From CAVUWL01 sp963787415 (lineage in GTDB: Bacteria; Actinomycetota; Thermoleophilia; Solirubrobacterales; 70-9), in the NCBI GenBank assembly GCA_963787415.1, contig CAWBCO010000003.1, forward strand, positions 682,001 through 746,000: DNA of 64,000 nucleotides. Reading direction: 5' to 3'. Position numbers and translations under genes: made by a program. This document shows, in pieces, positions 34,211 through 42,243 of this stretch; the stretch's first letter is position 1, and every line of letters starts with the position of its first letter. Below the pieces are notes generated by a model. The model worked only from the letters and a program-made list of their open reading frames with translations, ran no database searches and had not been told where the DNA came from.

Positions 34211-34310
34211 GGCGGCTCGCGCCCGCACCGGGTCGGCTCAAACGGCGGGTCGCTGCCCCCTTCAACTCAGATTCACGACGATCCGATGCCACGGCGTCTT
34301 CGATCCAAAC

Positions 34311-34316
34311 TAGTCT
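34311..34316 (+). promoter_or_regulatory. -10 box of a leaderless promoter (scpA)
   Basis: TAGTCT with 7 nt to the scpA ATG. The upstream 100 bp after trpS holds no gene. Confidence 0.45.
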
Positions 34317-34323
34317 GGGGAGA

Positions 34324-35058
34324 ATGACCGTCGCCGAGCTCGACCTCGATCTCGACGTATTCGCCGGGCCCTTCGACCTGCTGATCGCGGTTCTCTTGCG
34401 CGAGGAGGTGAGTCTGCTTGAGGTCGAGTTGGGCGAGATCGTCGTCGCCTACGTCGAGCACCTCGAGCGCGAGGGCGAGCTGGAGCTGGAGGTGGCTACC
34501 GAGTTCCTCGTCCTGATCGCCGCCCTGCTTGAGTTGAAGTCGCGACTGATCCTGCCCGGCGGGGAGGAGGAGATCGAGGAGCTCGGCCCCGAGCAGGCGG
34601 TCGAGGAGCTGCTCGCCCGGATGCTCGAGTACCGTCGCTACCGCGATGCCTCAAGGGCTTTGGTGGAGCGCTTTGAAGCGGCCCGGGGCTACCTCTACCG
34701 CTCCGCCCCGCTGCCGACCGAGCTGCGCCGGGTTGCGCTTGAGGCGGCCGTCGCGGTCTATGACCCAGAGCGCCTCGGCACCGCCCTCGGCGACCTCTTG
34801 GCGATGCCGCCAGAGCTTGACATCAGCCACATCCGCCCCACCGTCTCGCTCGAGCGTCGCCTGCATGCCCTGCGCGAGGCGTTGCTCAAACGCGGCGGTA
34901 GCCTGGACTTCGATCAGCAGTTCGGAGCCGAGGACCGCCTCACCCAGGCGGTCACCCTCTTCGCCCTGCTCGAGCTATACCGCAAGGGCGAGGTGACCTG
35001 GGAGCAGAGTCGGCCATTTGGCCCAATCGAGATCAGAAAGGTGATAGCGCCAAGATGA
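34324..35058 (+). CDS. scpA: Segregation and condensation protein A
   Basis: Kleisin subunit of the SMC-ScpAB condensin, which organises and segregates the chromosome. 244 residues. The N-domain reads FAGPFDLLIAVLLREEVSLLEVELGEIVVAYVEHL, the family hallmark, followed by ATEFLVLIAALLELKSRLILP. The middle is acidic and helical, and the C-terminal winged helix includes LTQAVTLFALLELYRKGEVTWEQSRPFGPI. The ATG follows a TAGTCT box; the longer frame reading back into trpS is rejected. It overlaps scpB (ATGA), its usual partner. Confidence 0.94.
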   Translation: MTVAELDLDLDVFAGPFDLLIAVLLREEVSLLEVELGEIVVAYVEHLEREGELELEVATEFLVLIAALLELKSRLILPGGEEEIEELGPEQAVEELLARMLEYRRYRDASRALVERFEAARGYLYRSAPLPTELRRVALEAAVAVYDPERLGTALGDLLAMPPELDISHIRPTVSLERRLHALREALLKRGGSLDFDQQFGAEDRLTQAVTLFALLELYRKGEVTWEQSRPFGPIEIRKVIAPR

Positions 35059-35624
35059 GTGATCTGGCCCGCACGATTGAGGCTCTGCTCTTCCTCTCAC
35101 CCCAACCGCTTCAAAGCGCCGAGCTCGCCGAGGCAAGCGAGGCAACCGAAGGCCAGGTTGCCGAGGCGATCGAGCTGCTGCGCGAGGATCTCGGCGAGGG
35201 CAAGCGCGGGATCGTCTTGCGCGAGGTCGGCGGCGGGTACTCGCTGGCGAGTGACCCCGCCAGCGAGGCCGCCGCGCGCCGCCTGCTGGCCAAACCACGC
35301 ACGCCCCCGCTGACCCAAGCGCAGGCCGAGACGCTGGCGATCATCGCCTACCTGCAGCCGATCTCGCGGCCCGAGGTGGCGCGGATCCGCGGTGTCTCCT
35401 CAGAGTCCGCGGTGCAGACCCTGGCCGAGCGCGGCCTGATCGAGGAGTCGGGCCGCTCCCGCTTTGGCGCCGCCATCTTCACCACCACCGGGCTCTTTGA
35501 GCGCCTCTTTGGCCTCTCCGGGCTCGATCAGCTCCCCGATCCCTCGCGCTTTGATCCCAGTCCCGAGGATGAACGAGAGCTGCGTGAGCGGCTGCTGAGG
35601 GCCGGCGAGCAACGGGCTGAGTAG
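35055..35624 (+). CDS. scpB: Segregation and condensation protein B
   Basis: Dimeric winged-helix protein that binds ScpA in the SMC complex. 189 residues. IEALLFLSPQPLQSAELAEA, REVGGGYSLASDP, LTQAQAETLAIIAYLQPISRPEVARIRGVSSESAVQTLAERGLIEESGRS and TTGLFERLFGLSGLDQLP are near-complete matches to the family pattern. The ATG overlaps the scpA stop. Its TAG stop doubles as the start of the TAGCGT box before rluB. The order scpA-scpB-rluB is common in Gram-positive bacteria. Confidence 0.95.
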   Translation: MSDLARTIEALLFLSPQPLQSAELAEASEATEGQVAEAIELLREDLGEGKRGIVLREVGGGYSLASDPASEAAARRLLAKPRTPPLTQAQAETLAIIAYLQPISRPEVARIRGVSSESAVQTLAERGLIEESGRSRFGAAIFTTTGLFERLFGLSGLDQLPDPSRFDPSPEDERELRERLLRAGEQRAE

Positions 35625-35627
35625 CGT
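35622..35627 (+). promoter_or_regulatory. -10 box of a near-leaderless promoter (rluB)
   Basis: TAGCGT (TAG is the scpB stop) with 8 nt to ATG. Confidence 0.35.
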
Positions 35628-35635
35628 CGCTTGGG

Positions 35636-36331
35636 ATGCGCCTTGCCAAGTACCTTGCCCACGGCGGCGTCGCCTCACGGCGAAGCTCGGAGCGGATCAT
35701 CGCAAGCGGTCGGGTAAGCGTCGGTGGCGTGGTGGTCACCGACCCCGCCCACGGCGTCGATCGCGGCGATGAGGTGCGGGTCGACGGTGCTTTGGTGGGC
35801 GAGGAGCCGCGCCAGGTCTGGGCCATCAATAAGCCCGCCGGCGTGGTCTCAACCGCGCATGAGCCGGGCCCCAGGGCGGCGGTTGTCGAGCTGGTCTCCT
35901 CGGCGGCGCGCCTTTACCCGGTCGGTCGGCTCGATGCCGATTCGACCGGCCTTTTGCTGCTCACCAACGACGGCGAGCTCGCCAACCGCCTCACCCACCC
36001 GCGCTATCAGGTGGCGAAGGTCTACCGCGCCCAGCTGCGCCGGGCGCCCGCCGCCGCCGAGCTCGCGGCGCTGCGCGCCGGGGTCGTTTTGGACGACGGC
36101 CTGATCGCGCGGGCGCGGGTGCGCCGGGTGGGCAAGCGCGAGCTTGAGATTGTCCTCGGCGAAGGCCGCAACCGCCAGGTGCGGCGGATGGCCGAGGCTC
36201 TCGGAAACGAGGTCACCGCGTTGCGGCGGATTCGCTTTGGTCCGATCGCCCTCGGTGAGCTGGCAGAGGGCAGCGGCCGCCAGCTTTCGGCGGAGGAGAT
36301 CTCCTCGCTCTGGGAGAATGTGAGGCGATGA
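35636..36331 (+). CDS. rluB: 23S rRNA pseudouridine synthase, RluB/RsuA family
   Basis: Converts a uridine of 23S rRNA (U2605 in E. coli) to pseudouridine. 231 residues. An S4 RNA-binding domain is at the start (RLAKYLAHGGVASRRSSERIIASGRVSVGG). The catalytic aspartate is in VGRLDADSTGLLLLTNDGEL, followed by the LTHPRYQVAKVYRA and GRNRQVRRMAEALG segments. RsuA-type specificity for 16S cannot be excluded from sequence, but location with scpAB favours RluB. Overlaps aroH (ATGA). Confidence 0.9.
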   Translation: MRLAKYLAHGGVASRRSSERIIASGRVSVGGVVVTDPAHGVDRGDEVRVDGALVGEEPRQVWAINKPAGVVSTAHEPGPRAAVVELVSSAARLYPVGRLDADSTGLLLLTNDGELANRLTHPRYQVAKVYRAQLRRAPAAAELAALRAGVVLDDGLIARARVRRVGKRELEIVLGEGRNRQVRRMAEALGNEVTALRRIRFGPIALGELAEGSGRQLSAEEISSLWENVRR

Positions 36332-36723
36332 CGGATGGGGCCGATCGGGGAGCGGGGGAGCGACTGTTTGCGGTGCGCGGCGCCGCTCAGGCCGCCGCCA
36401 ACTCCGCTCCCGCCATCCTCACCGCCGCCGCGGAGCTGATCGAAGCTCTGATCGAGCGCAACGGGCTCTCGCCCGAGGCGATGGTCTCCTGCCTGTTCAC
36501 GGCGACCAACGACCTCGACCAGGAGTTCCCCGCCGTCGCCGCCCGCAACCTCGGGCTGGGCTCGGTGGCGCTTATATGCGCCCGAGAGATCGACGTGCCG
36601 GGATCGATGCCGCGGGTGATCCGGGTCATGATTCACTACTACGCTGGAGCCGATCATCGCCCGATTCACGCCTATCTCGGTGCGACCACCGAGCTGCGCG
36701 CCGACCTGGCAGCCGCCCAGTAA
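36328..36723 (+). CDS. aroH: Chorismate mutase, AroH type
   Basis: Converts chorismate to prephenate, the branch step to Phe and Tyr. 131 residues, matching the trimeric AroH class of Bacillus rather than the helical AroQ class. LFAVRGAAQAAANSAPAILTAAAELIEALIERNGLSPEAMVSCLFTATNDLDQEFPAVAAR carries the active-site arginine and the TxDL segment; REIDVPGSMPRVIRVMIHYY holds further substrate-binding residues, and IHAYLGATTELRADL ends the fold. It is followed by hisC, a DAHP synthase, tyrA and aroA, so this is the aromatic amino acid cluster. Confidence 0.92.
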   Translation: MTDGADRGAGERLFAVRGAAQAAANSAPAILTAAAELIEALIERNGLSPEAMVSCLFTATNDLDQEFPAVAARNLGLGSVALICAREIDVPGSMPRVIRVMIHYYAGADHRPIHAYLGATTELRADLAAAQ

Positions 36724-36750
36724 ACGGCACTGCGTCACAATCGCAGGACA

Positions 36751-37863
36751 ATGACCGTCACCTTCGCCGAGAAGCTCGCCCGCATCCCGGGCTATAAGGC
36801 GGGCGTTCCGAGCGGCCAGGCGCCCGAGGCGATCGTCGCTGCCGAGATCGCCCAGCTCGCCTCCAACGAGTCCCCCTTCGCGCCGCACCCGGCGGTGATC
36901 GAGGCGATCCAGGCTGGCGCCGCGGCGATGCACCGCTACCCCGATCCCGAGGCGACCCTGCTGCGGCGGCGGATCGCCGAGCGCTTTGAGGTCGAGCCCT
37001 CCCAGATCGTGGTCGGCAACGGTTCCTGTGAGATTCTGCTGGCCGCCGCCGAGGCGCTTTGTGAGCCGGGGGATGAGATTCTCTACGCCTGGCCCTCGTT
37101 TTCGATGTATCCATACCTGGCCGCGCTCACCGGGGCCCGCGAGATCCGCGTGCCGTTGGCGCCCGGCGGGGTCCACGATCTCGATGCGATCGCCGCGCAG
37201 GTCAGCGCCGCGACTCAGCTGCTGGTGATCTGTAATCCAAATAACCCGACCGCAACGCATCTGCCGGCGGCCCGGATCGCCGCCTTTTGCGAGCGGCTGC
37301 CGCCCCACGTGACGATCGTCTTGGACCAGGCCTACGTCGAGTTCCAGACAGATGATGACCCCGATCAGACCATCGGGCTGGTGGCGCAGTTCCCCAATTT
37401 GCTCATTCTGCGGACCTTCAGCAAGTGCTATGGCCTCGCCGGCCTGCGGGTCGGTTACGGGATCGGCTCGGCGCGCTTTCGCGCTGCCCTTGATGCCGTG
37501 CGCCAGCCGTTTAGCGTCAACGCCCTGGCGCAGGCTGCCGGTGCTGAGGCGATCCTGCACCAAGACGACGTGACCCGCCGGGTCGAGGCGACGATAAGCG
37601 AGCGGATCCGGGTCGGGGAGGCGCTCACCGCGATCGGTTTGCAAAGCACCCGAAGCGAGGCCAACTTCTCCTGGATCGAGCTCGGGGAGGCCGAGGAGGC
37701 GGCCGTCGTCGCGGGCCTTTGGGAGCGCCGCATCGCGGTTCGCCCCGGGAGCGCTCTGGGCGATCCCGGGCATATCCGGGTGACCTACGGCACGGCGGCT
37801 GAGAACGACCGTTTTCTGAGCGCGATCGCCGATCTATTGGTTGACCGAGCGCCGAGCTGCTAA
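36751..37863 (+). CDS. hisC: Histidinol-phosphate/aromatic aminotransferase
   Basis: PLP-dependent class I/II aminotransferase of 370 residues. LASNESPFAPHPAVIEAIQ is the HisC start, VVGNGSCEILLAAAEAL the cofactor phosphate region, ICNPNNPTATHLPA the conserved Asn, and RTFSKCYGLAGLRVGYG contains the PLP lysine. In this cluster, between chorismate mutase and prephenate dehydrogenase, its likely job is transamination of phenylpyruvate or hydroxyphenylpyruvate, though histidinol phosphate is equally possible. The ATG follows a CACAAT sequence by 9 nt, which may be a -10 box. The 253 bp downstream hold no convincing gene. Confidence 0.85.
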   Translation: MTVTFAEKLARIPGYKAGVPSGQAPEAIVAAEIAQLASNESPFAPHPAVIEAIQAGAAAMHRYPDPEATLLRRRIAERFEVEPSQIVVGNGSCEILLAAAEALCEPGDEILYAWPSFSMYPYLAALTGAREIRVPLAPGGVHDLDAIAAQVSAATQLLVICNPNNPTATHLPAARIAAFCERLPPHVTIVLDQAYVEFQTDDDPDQTIGLVAQFPNLLILRTFSKCYGLAGLRVGYGIGSARFRAALDAVRQPFSVNALAQAAGAEAILHQDDVTRRVEATISERIRVGEALTAIGLQSTRSEANFSWIELGEAEEAAVVAGLWERRIAVRPGSALGDPGHIRVTYGTAAENDRFLSAIADLLVDRAPSC

Positions 37864-38054
37864 AACTTTCAGACAAGGTGAAGCCGGCCCGCGAAATACT
37901 CAGTTGCACCCGCGCCCCAGGCGGCGCGCCGCGCAGCGGCCCCTTTACCTATTTCTGGCGATTTAGCTAGGCGTCCGGATTCGCGGCGTAGGGCCGCAGC
38001 AATGCAATTGACCGGGCGCCGAGAGCAGTTTCGTGCAGATCGATGCCGAGACCG

Positions 38055-38082
38055 TTGGCGATCTGCGGCCAGAAAGTAGGAT
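38055..38082 (+). promoter_or_regulatory. Promoter before the DAHP synthase
   Basis: TTGGCG (38055-38060), a 16-bp spacer and TAGGAT (38077-38082), giving a leader of about 30 nt with GGAGAAAGG before the ATG pair. The region 37864-38054 shows GC-rich short palindromes but no gene. Confidence 0.4.
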
Positions 38083-38116
38083 TTTGCGAGTTTTGGAGAA
38101 AGGCGGCGAGAAGAAG

Positions 38117-39202
38117 ATGATGATCGGCAGCAAAGAGGCGAGAAGCGGCGAGCGGGTTCGCGATCAGCGAATCGAGCGGATCCTTGAGCTGGTCGCTCCG
38201 GCGAGGCTGCTCGGCGACCTGCCGCTCGGCCCCCAGCGCGCGGCGGCGGTGGTCGCCAGCCGTGAGGAGGTGGTCGAGATTCTCAACCGCAAAGACGATC
38301 GCCTGCTCGTCGTGGTTGGTCCCTGCAGCGTGCACGACCCGGCGGCGGCCCTTGACTACGCCCGGGGGCTGAGCCGGGCGGCGCAGGAGCTGGCCGAGGA
38401 GCTCTTGATCGTGATGCGGGTCTACTTTGAGAAGCCCCGCACAACGACCGGTTGGAAGGGGTTGATCAACGACCCCCACCTCGACGGCTCTGGCGACGTA
38501 AACGCCGGCCTGCGGATGGCGAGGACGCTGCTGCTTGAGGTGCTTGACCTCGGCCTCGGGGCGGGTTGTGAGTTCCTTGATCCAATCACCCCCCAATACA
38601 TCTCCGACACGGTTGCGTGGGGAGCGATCGGGGCGCGCACCACCGAGAGCCAGATCCACCGCCAGCTCGGCTCGGGCCTCTCGATGCCGATCGGCTTTAA
38701 GAACCGCACCGACGGCAACGTCCAGGTCGCGGTCGACGCGGTGCGCGCCGCCGCGGTGCCCCACGCGTTCGCCGGGATTGATGACAGCGGCGCACCGGCG
38801 ATCCTGCACACAACCGGCAACCCCGATGGTCACGTCATCTTGCGCGGCGGTCGCGGCACGCCCAACCACGACGCCGACGGGGTGAAGGCTGCGCTGCAGA
38901 TGCTGCGGGCGGCCGGTCTTCCCGAGCGGGTGATCATCGATGCCTCCCACGACAACAGCGGCAAGGACCCCGATCGCCAAGCCCTGGCGGGGGCCGAGAT
39001 CGGCGCCCAGATCGCGAGCGGCAACGCCGCGATCGTCGGCGTAATGCTCGAGTCCTTCCTGGTCAAGGGTCGCCAGGAGCCCGCAGCGGGGCGAGCGCTG
39101 ACCTACGGTCAGTCGATCACCGATGCCTGCATGGACTGGCGCCAAACCGTCTCGGTGCTCGAGGGGCTGGCCGCCGCGGTGCGGGCGCGCCGGGACGGAT
39201 GA
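38117..39202 (+). CDS. aroG: 3-deoxy-D-arabino-heptulosonate-7-phosphate synthase (type I)
   Basis: First enzyme of the shikimate pathway; condenses phosphoenolpyruvate with erythrose 4-phosphate. 361 residues, type I-alpha as in E. coli AroF/G/H rather than the type II common in Actinobacteria. RLLVVVGPCSVHDPAAALDYA, MRVYFEKPRTTTGWKGLINDPH, WGAIGARTTESQIHR, MPIGFKNRTDGNVQVAVDA, HVILRGG and IIDASHDNS are all conserved. The start is one of two adjacent ATGs; an in-frame start at 38033 would add 28 residues upstream of the likely promoter and is rejected. Feedback specificity cannot be read. Overlaps tyrA (ATGA). Confidence 0.93.
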   Translation: MMIGSKEARSGERVRDQRIERILELVAPARLLGDLPLGPQRAAAVVASREEVVEILNRKDDRLLVVVGPCSVHDPAAALDYARGLSRAAQELAEELLIVMRVYFEKPRTTTGWKGLINDPHLDGSGDVNAGLRMARTLLLEVLDLGLGAGCEFLDPITPQYISDTVAWGAIGARTTESQIHRQLGSGLSMPIGFKNRTDGNVQVAVDAVRAAAVPHAFAGIDDSGAPAILHTTGNPDGHVILRGGRGTPNHDADGVKAALQMLRAAGLPERVIIDASHDNSGKDPDRQALAGAEIGAQIASGNAAIVGVMLESFLVKGRQEPAAGRALTYGQSITDACMDWRQTVSVLEGLAAAVRARRDG

Positions 39203-40284
39203 GGCTTGCCGTTTTGGGGGTGGGCCTGATCGGGGGCTCGATCGGGCTTGCCGCCCGCCTCCGTCTGGAGGCCGAGGTGGTTGGCTTTGACCCCGACCCG
39301 GCGCGGGCGCAATCGGCGCTTGAAAAGGGTGCGATCGGGCGCCGCGCCGTGAGCGTGGCCGAGGCCTGCGAGGGCGCCGATCTGGTTTTCTGCGCTGCCC
39401 CCGTCGGGGCGCTGGTCGAGCTCGCCGGGGCCGCCCTGGACGCCGCGGGGGCCGATGCGGTGATCACCGACGTCGGCTCGACCAAGCGCGAGATCGTCGA
39501 AGCACTGGGAGCTGATCAGCGCTTCATCGGCGGCCATCCACTGGCGGGTGCGGAGACCGCCGGGGTCCAGAACGCCCGCGCCGAGCTCTTTGACGGGGCG
39601 CGCTGGTACCTGACCCCAACCGATCGCTCCGCCGGCATGCTCTATGACCGCCTGCAGCGCGCGGTGACCGGCCTCGGCGCCCGTCCCCAGGCGATCGATC
39701 CGGCCAGCCACGATCGCCTGATGGCAACCGTAAGCCACCTGCCCCACGTGGTCGCAAACGTGCTCGTCGGCCAAGCCGCGGCCGAGCTCACCCGCGACTC
39801 AGAGCGGATGCCCGAGGTCGGACCCAGCTTCCGCGACACGACCCGCGTTGCCGGCTCCAATCCGGCGATCTGGGCAGACATCTTCTCGACCAATCGCGAG
39901 GCGGTGGCCGCCGCGGTGGAGGCGGTGGCCGAGCGCCTGGCGCTGGCCGCCCGCCTGATTCGCGAGGATGATCGCGAGGCTGTCCTGGCCTGGCACGAGG
40001 GCGCCGCGGCGGAGCGCCGCTCGCTGCTTGAGGTCGAGTCCTCAGGTGGCCCGCTGAGCGAGCTGCGGGTCGTGATCGAGAACCGACCGGGGACCGTCGC
40101 CGAGCTGGCGCTGGCGCTCGGTGAGGCCGGGGTCAACATCGAGGACATGGCGCTCTATCCGGCCGCGGACATGAGCTCGGGGGCGATCACCTTCTGGGTC
40201 GCGGGGCAAGAGCAGGCGCGGCGGGCGCAGGATCTGGTCCGCGGCTTGGGCCACTCCGCCACCGTCCTCGGTGCCGGTCAGTAG
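39199..40284 (+). CDS. tyrA: Prephenate dehydrogenase with C-terminal ACT domain
   Basis: Oxidative decarboxylation of prephenate to hydroxyphenylpyruvate for tyrosine synthesis. 361 residues. NAD-binding LAVLGVGLIGGSIGLAARL opens the Rossmann fold; DVGSTKREIVEAL, FIGGHPLAGAETAGVQNA and SHLPHVVANVL are the TyrA signatures, with the catalytic histidine in GGHP or SHLPH. Residues from about 290 (LRVVIENRPGTVAELALALGEAGVNIEDMALYPA) are an ACT domain, so feedback by an amino acid, probably tyrosine, is expected. It starts at ATG overlapping the DAHP synthase stop. Confidence 0.94.
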   Translation: MRLAVLGVGLIGGSIGLAARLRLEAEVVGFDPDPARAQSALEKGAIGRRAVSVAEACEGADLVFCAAPVGALVELAGAALDAAGADAVITDVGSTKREIVEALGADQRFIGGHPLAGAETAGVQNARAELFDGARWYLTPTDRSAGMLYDRLQRAVTGLGARPQAIDPASHDRLMATVSHLPHVVANVLVGQAAAELTRDSERMPEVGPSFRDTTRVAGSNPAIWADIFSTNREAVAAAVEAVAERLALAARLIREDDREAVLAWHEGAAAERRSLLEVESSGGPLSELRVVIENRPGTVAELALALGEAGVNIEDMALYPAADMSSGAITFWVAGQEQARRAQDLVRGLGHSATVLGAGQ

Positions 40285-40286
40285 GG

Positions 40287-41582
40287 ATGGGCGCCCGCTT
40301 TGACCCCGGCGCTGCCCTGCGGGGGACCCTGCGCCCGCCCGGGGATAAGTCGATCTCTCATCGGGCGGCGCTGATTGCAGCGATGAGTGAGGGGGAGACC
40401 TCGATCGAGGGCTACCTCGACGCCGCCGACACCCGCTCGACCCTTGCCGCTGTCGCTGCGCTCGGCGCCGAGGTCGGCTCGCTCGGCGCCAGGGCGCTTG
40501 CGCCGAGGATCCGGATTGGCGGGGTTGGCCTGCGCGGCGCGGCGCCCGCGACGATCGACGTCGGCAACGCCGGCACCCTGCTGCGCCTTTTGCCGGGCTG
40601 GCTCGCCGGCCAACCGAGGGGCGCCTGGACCGTCGACGGCGATGACTCAATTCGACGCCGACCGCTGGCGCGAATCATCGAGCCGCTGCGGGCGATGGGT
40701 GCACGCCTGCACGGTCGCGAGGAAGGCCTGGCGCCGCTTGCCCTGCAGGGCAGCGCGCTGCGCGGGATTTCCTACCCGCTGCCGCTGCCCAGCGCCCAGG
40801 TCAAGTCCTGCCTGCTCTTCGCCGGGTTGCTCGCCGCGGGCGAGACCGAGATCAGCGAGCCCGCGCCCAGCCGCGATCACACCGAGCGGATGCTTGCTGC
40901 GGCGGGAGCCGAGATCAAGCGCGAAGGTGAGCTGCTCACGGTGCGCCCTGCGACTCGGCTTGAAGCGGGCGAGATCATCGTCCCCGCCGACTTTTCCTCC
41001 GCCGCCTTCTTTTTGCTCGGAGCTCTGCTGGTGCCGGGCAGTGACCTGAGGATCGCCGGGGTTGGACTGAACCCGACCCGCACCGGGCTCTTGGCAATCC
41101 TCAAGCGAATGGGTGCCGCAATCGAGGTCACCCCGGGTGGCGAGCTCGGTGGAGAGCCGATCGGAGATATCCGGGTGCGCCCGGCGAAGCTGGGCGGGGT
41201 CGAGGTTGGTGGCGCCGAGGTCCCGCTGAGTATCGATGAGCTCCCCCTCGTCGCTCTCGCCGCCTGCTTTGCCGATGGCCCGACGGTGATCCGTGGTGCG
41301 GCTGAGCTGCGACGCAAGGAGACCGATCGGATCGCCACCGTGAGCGCGGCGCTTGGGGCGCTCGGGGCCACGGTGAGCACAACCGAGGATGGGATCAGGA
41401 TCGAGGGCGGGACTCCGCTGCGCGGCGGCTTGGTGCACTCGGGGGGAGATCACCGGATCGCGATGCTCGGTGCGATCGCCGGGCTCGCCTCTGTGACCGG
41501 GGTAGAGGTCGAGGGGATGGAGGCAGCCGCGGTCAGCTACCCCCGCTTTGAGGAGGACCTCAGGGCGCTGTCGGCGAGCTGA
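40287..41582 (+). CDS. aroA: 5-enolpyruvylshikimate-3-phosphate synthase
   Basis: Transfers enolpyruvyl from PEP to shikimate 3-phosphate. 431 residues. RPPGDKSISHRAALIAAMSEG is the S3P and PEP lysine site, DVGNAGTLLRLLPG the second signature, and LPSAQVKSCLLFAGLLA, SRDHTERML, VPADFSSAAFFL, DELPLVALAACFADG, ELRRKETDRI and GGDHRIAM the rest. The form is closer to the Gram-positive class II enzymes. ATG lies 2 nt after the tyrA stop. Confidence 0.95.
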   Translation: MGARFDPGAALRGTLRPPGDKSISHRAALIAAMSEGETSIEGYLDAADTRSTLAAVAALGAEVGSLGARALAPRIRIGGVGLRGAAPATIDVGNAGTLLRLLPGWLAGQPRGAWTVDGDDSIRRRPLARIIEPLRAMGARLHGREEGLAPLALQGSALRGISYPLPLPSAQVKSCLLFAGLLAAGETEISEPAPSRDHTERMLAAAGAEIKREGELLTVRPATRLEAGEIIVPADFSSAAFFLLGALLVPGSDLRIAGVGLNPTRTGLLAILKRMGAAIEVTPGGELGGEPIGDIRVRPAKLGGVEVGGAEVPLSIDELPLVALAACFADGPTVIRGAAELRRKETDRIATVSAALGALGATVSTTEDGIRIEGGTPLRGGLVHSGGDHRIAMLGAIAGLASVTGVEVEGMEAAAVSYPRFEEDLRALSAS

Positions 41583-41588
41583 CGCCCA

Positions 41589-41594
41589 TACCCT
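41589..41594 (+). promoter_or_regulatory. -10 box of a leaderless promoter (cmk)
   Basis: TACCCT with 7 nt to the cmk ATG. It supports the short start. Confidence 0.4.
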
Positions 41595-41601
41595 GGAGCT
41601 C

Positions 41602-42243
41602 ATGGTGATCGCGATCGACGGCCCGGCCGGCGCCGGCAAGTCCACAGTTGCCCGTCGGGTCGCGGCGGAGCTCGGCTTCACCTACCTCGACAGTGGGGCG
41701 ATGTATCGGTGCGTGGCGCTGGTCGGCCTCGAGCGCGGCCTCGCCCCAACTGACGCCGCGGCGATGGCCGAGATCGCCCGTAACCTGAGGATCGATTTAA
41801 GCGACGCCGAGCAAGTTCGGCTGGGAGGGCGAGACGTCAGCGCCGCGATCCGCGAGCCCGGGGTCAGCGTCGCTGCCTCTGAGGTCTCCGTGCACGCCGC
41901 TGTGCGCGAGGCGATGATCGCCGCCCAGCGCCAGCTGATCGCCGCCGGGCGCTACGTCGCCGAGGGCCGAGACATCGGCACCGTGGTCAGCCCCGATGCC
42001 CCGCTGAAGGTCTACCTGACCGCCTCCCCCCCAGAGCGGGCTCGCCGTCGGGCCGTCCAGACCGGGGAGGAGCCCGGCGCGGTGCGCTCAGCCCAGGGGG
42101 AGCGAGACAGGCGCGACCGCGAGCGCCCCCATGGCGCCCTGCGCGCGGCTCCCGACGCTGTGGCCATTGATTCCACCGGAGAGGCGATCGAGGCTGTGGT
42201 CGCCCGGATTGTCGAGTTGGCAAAGCAGCGGGGGCTCGCGTGA
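41602..42243 (+). CDS. cmk: Cytidylate kinase
   Basis: Phosphorylates CMP and dCMP with ATP. 213 residues. It begins VIAIDGPAGAGKSTVARRVA (P-loop) with LGFTYLDSGAMYR, the nucleoside-site signature. VAEGRDIGTVVSPDAPLKVYLTASPPERARRRA gives the catalytic aspartate and the lid. The ATG 41602 is supported by the TACCCT box; an in-frame start 18 codons upstream overlaps aroA and is rejected. The order aroA-cmk-der is widespread in bacteria. Confidence 0.94.
   Translation: MVIAIDGPAGAGKSTVARRVAAELGFTYLDSGAMYRCVALVGLERGLAPTDAAAMAEIARNLRIDLSDAEQVRLGGRDVSAAIREPGVSVAASEVSVHAAVREAMIAAQRQLIAAGRYVAEGRDIGTVVSPDAPLKVYLTASPPERARRRAVQTGEEPGAVRSAQGERDRRDRERPHGALRAAPDAVAIDSTGEAIEAVVARIVELAKQRGLA

Noticed and set aside
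38002..38079. 25-codon ORF before the DAHP synthase as a Trp/Phe attenuator peptide
   Set aside because: It has one Trp codon, no run of aromatic codons, no -10 box at the leaderless distance, and ends on the likely promoter.
37967..39145. 392-codon minus-strand frame opposite the DAHP synthase
   Set aside because: The plus strand encodes an unmistakable DAHP synthase; the antisense frame has no recognisable motif.
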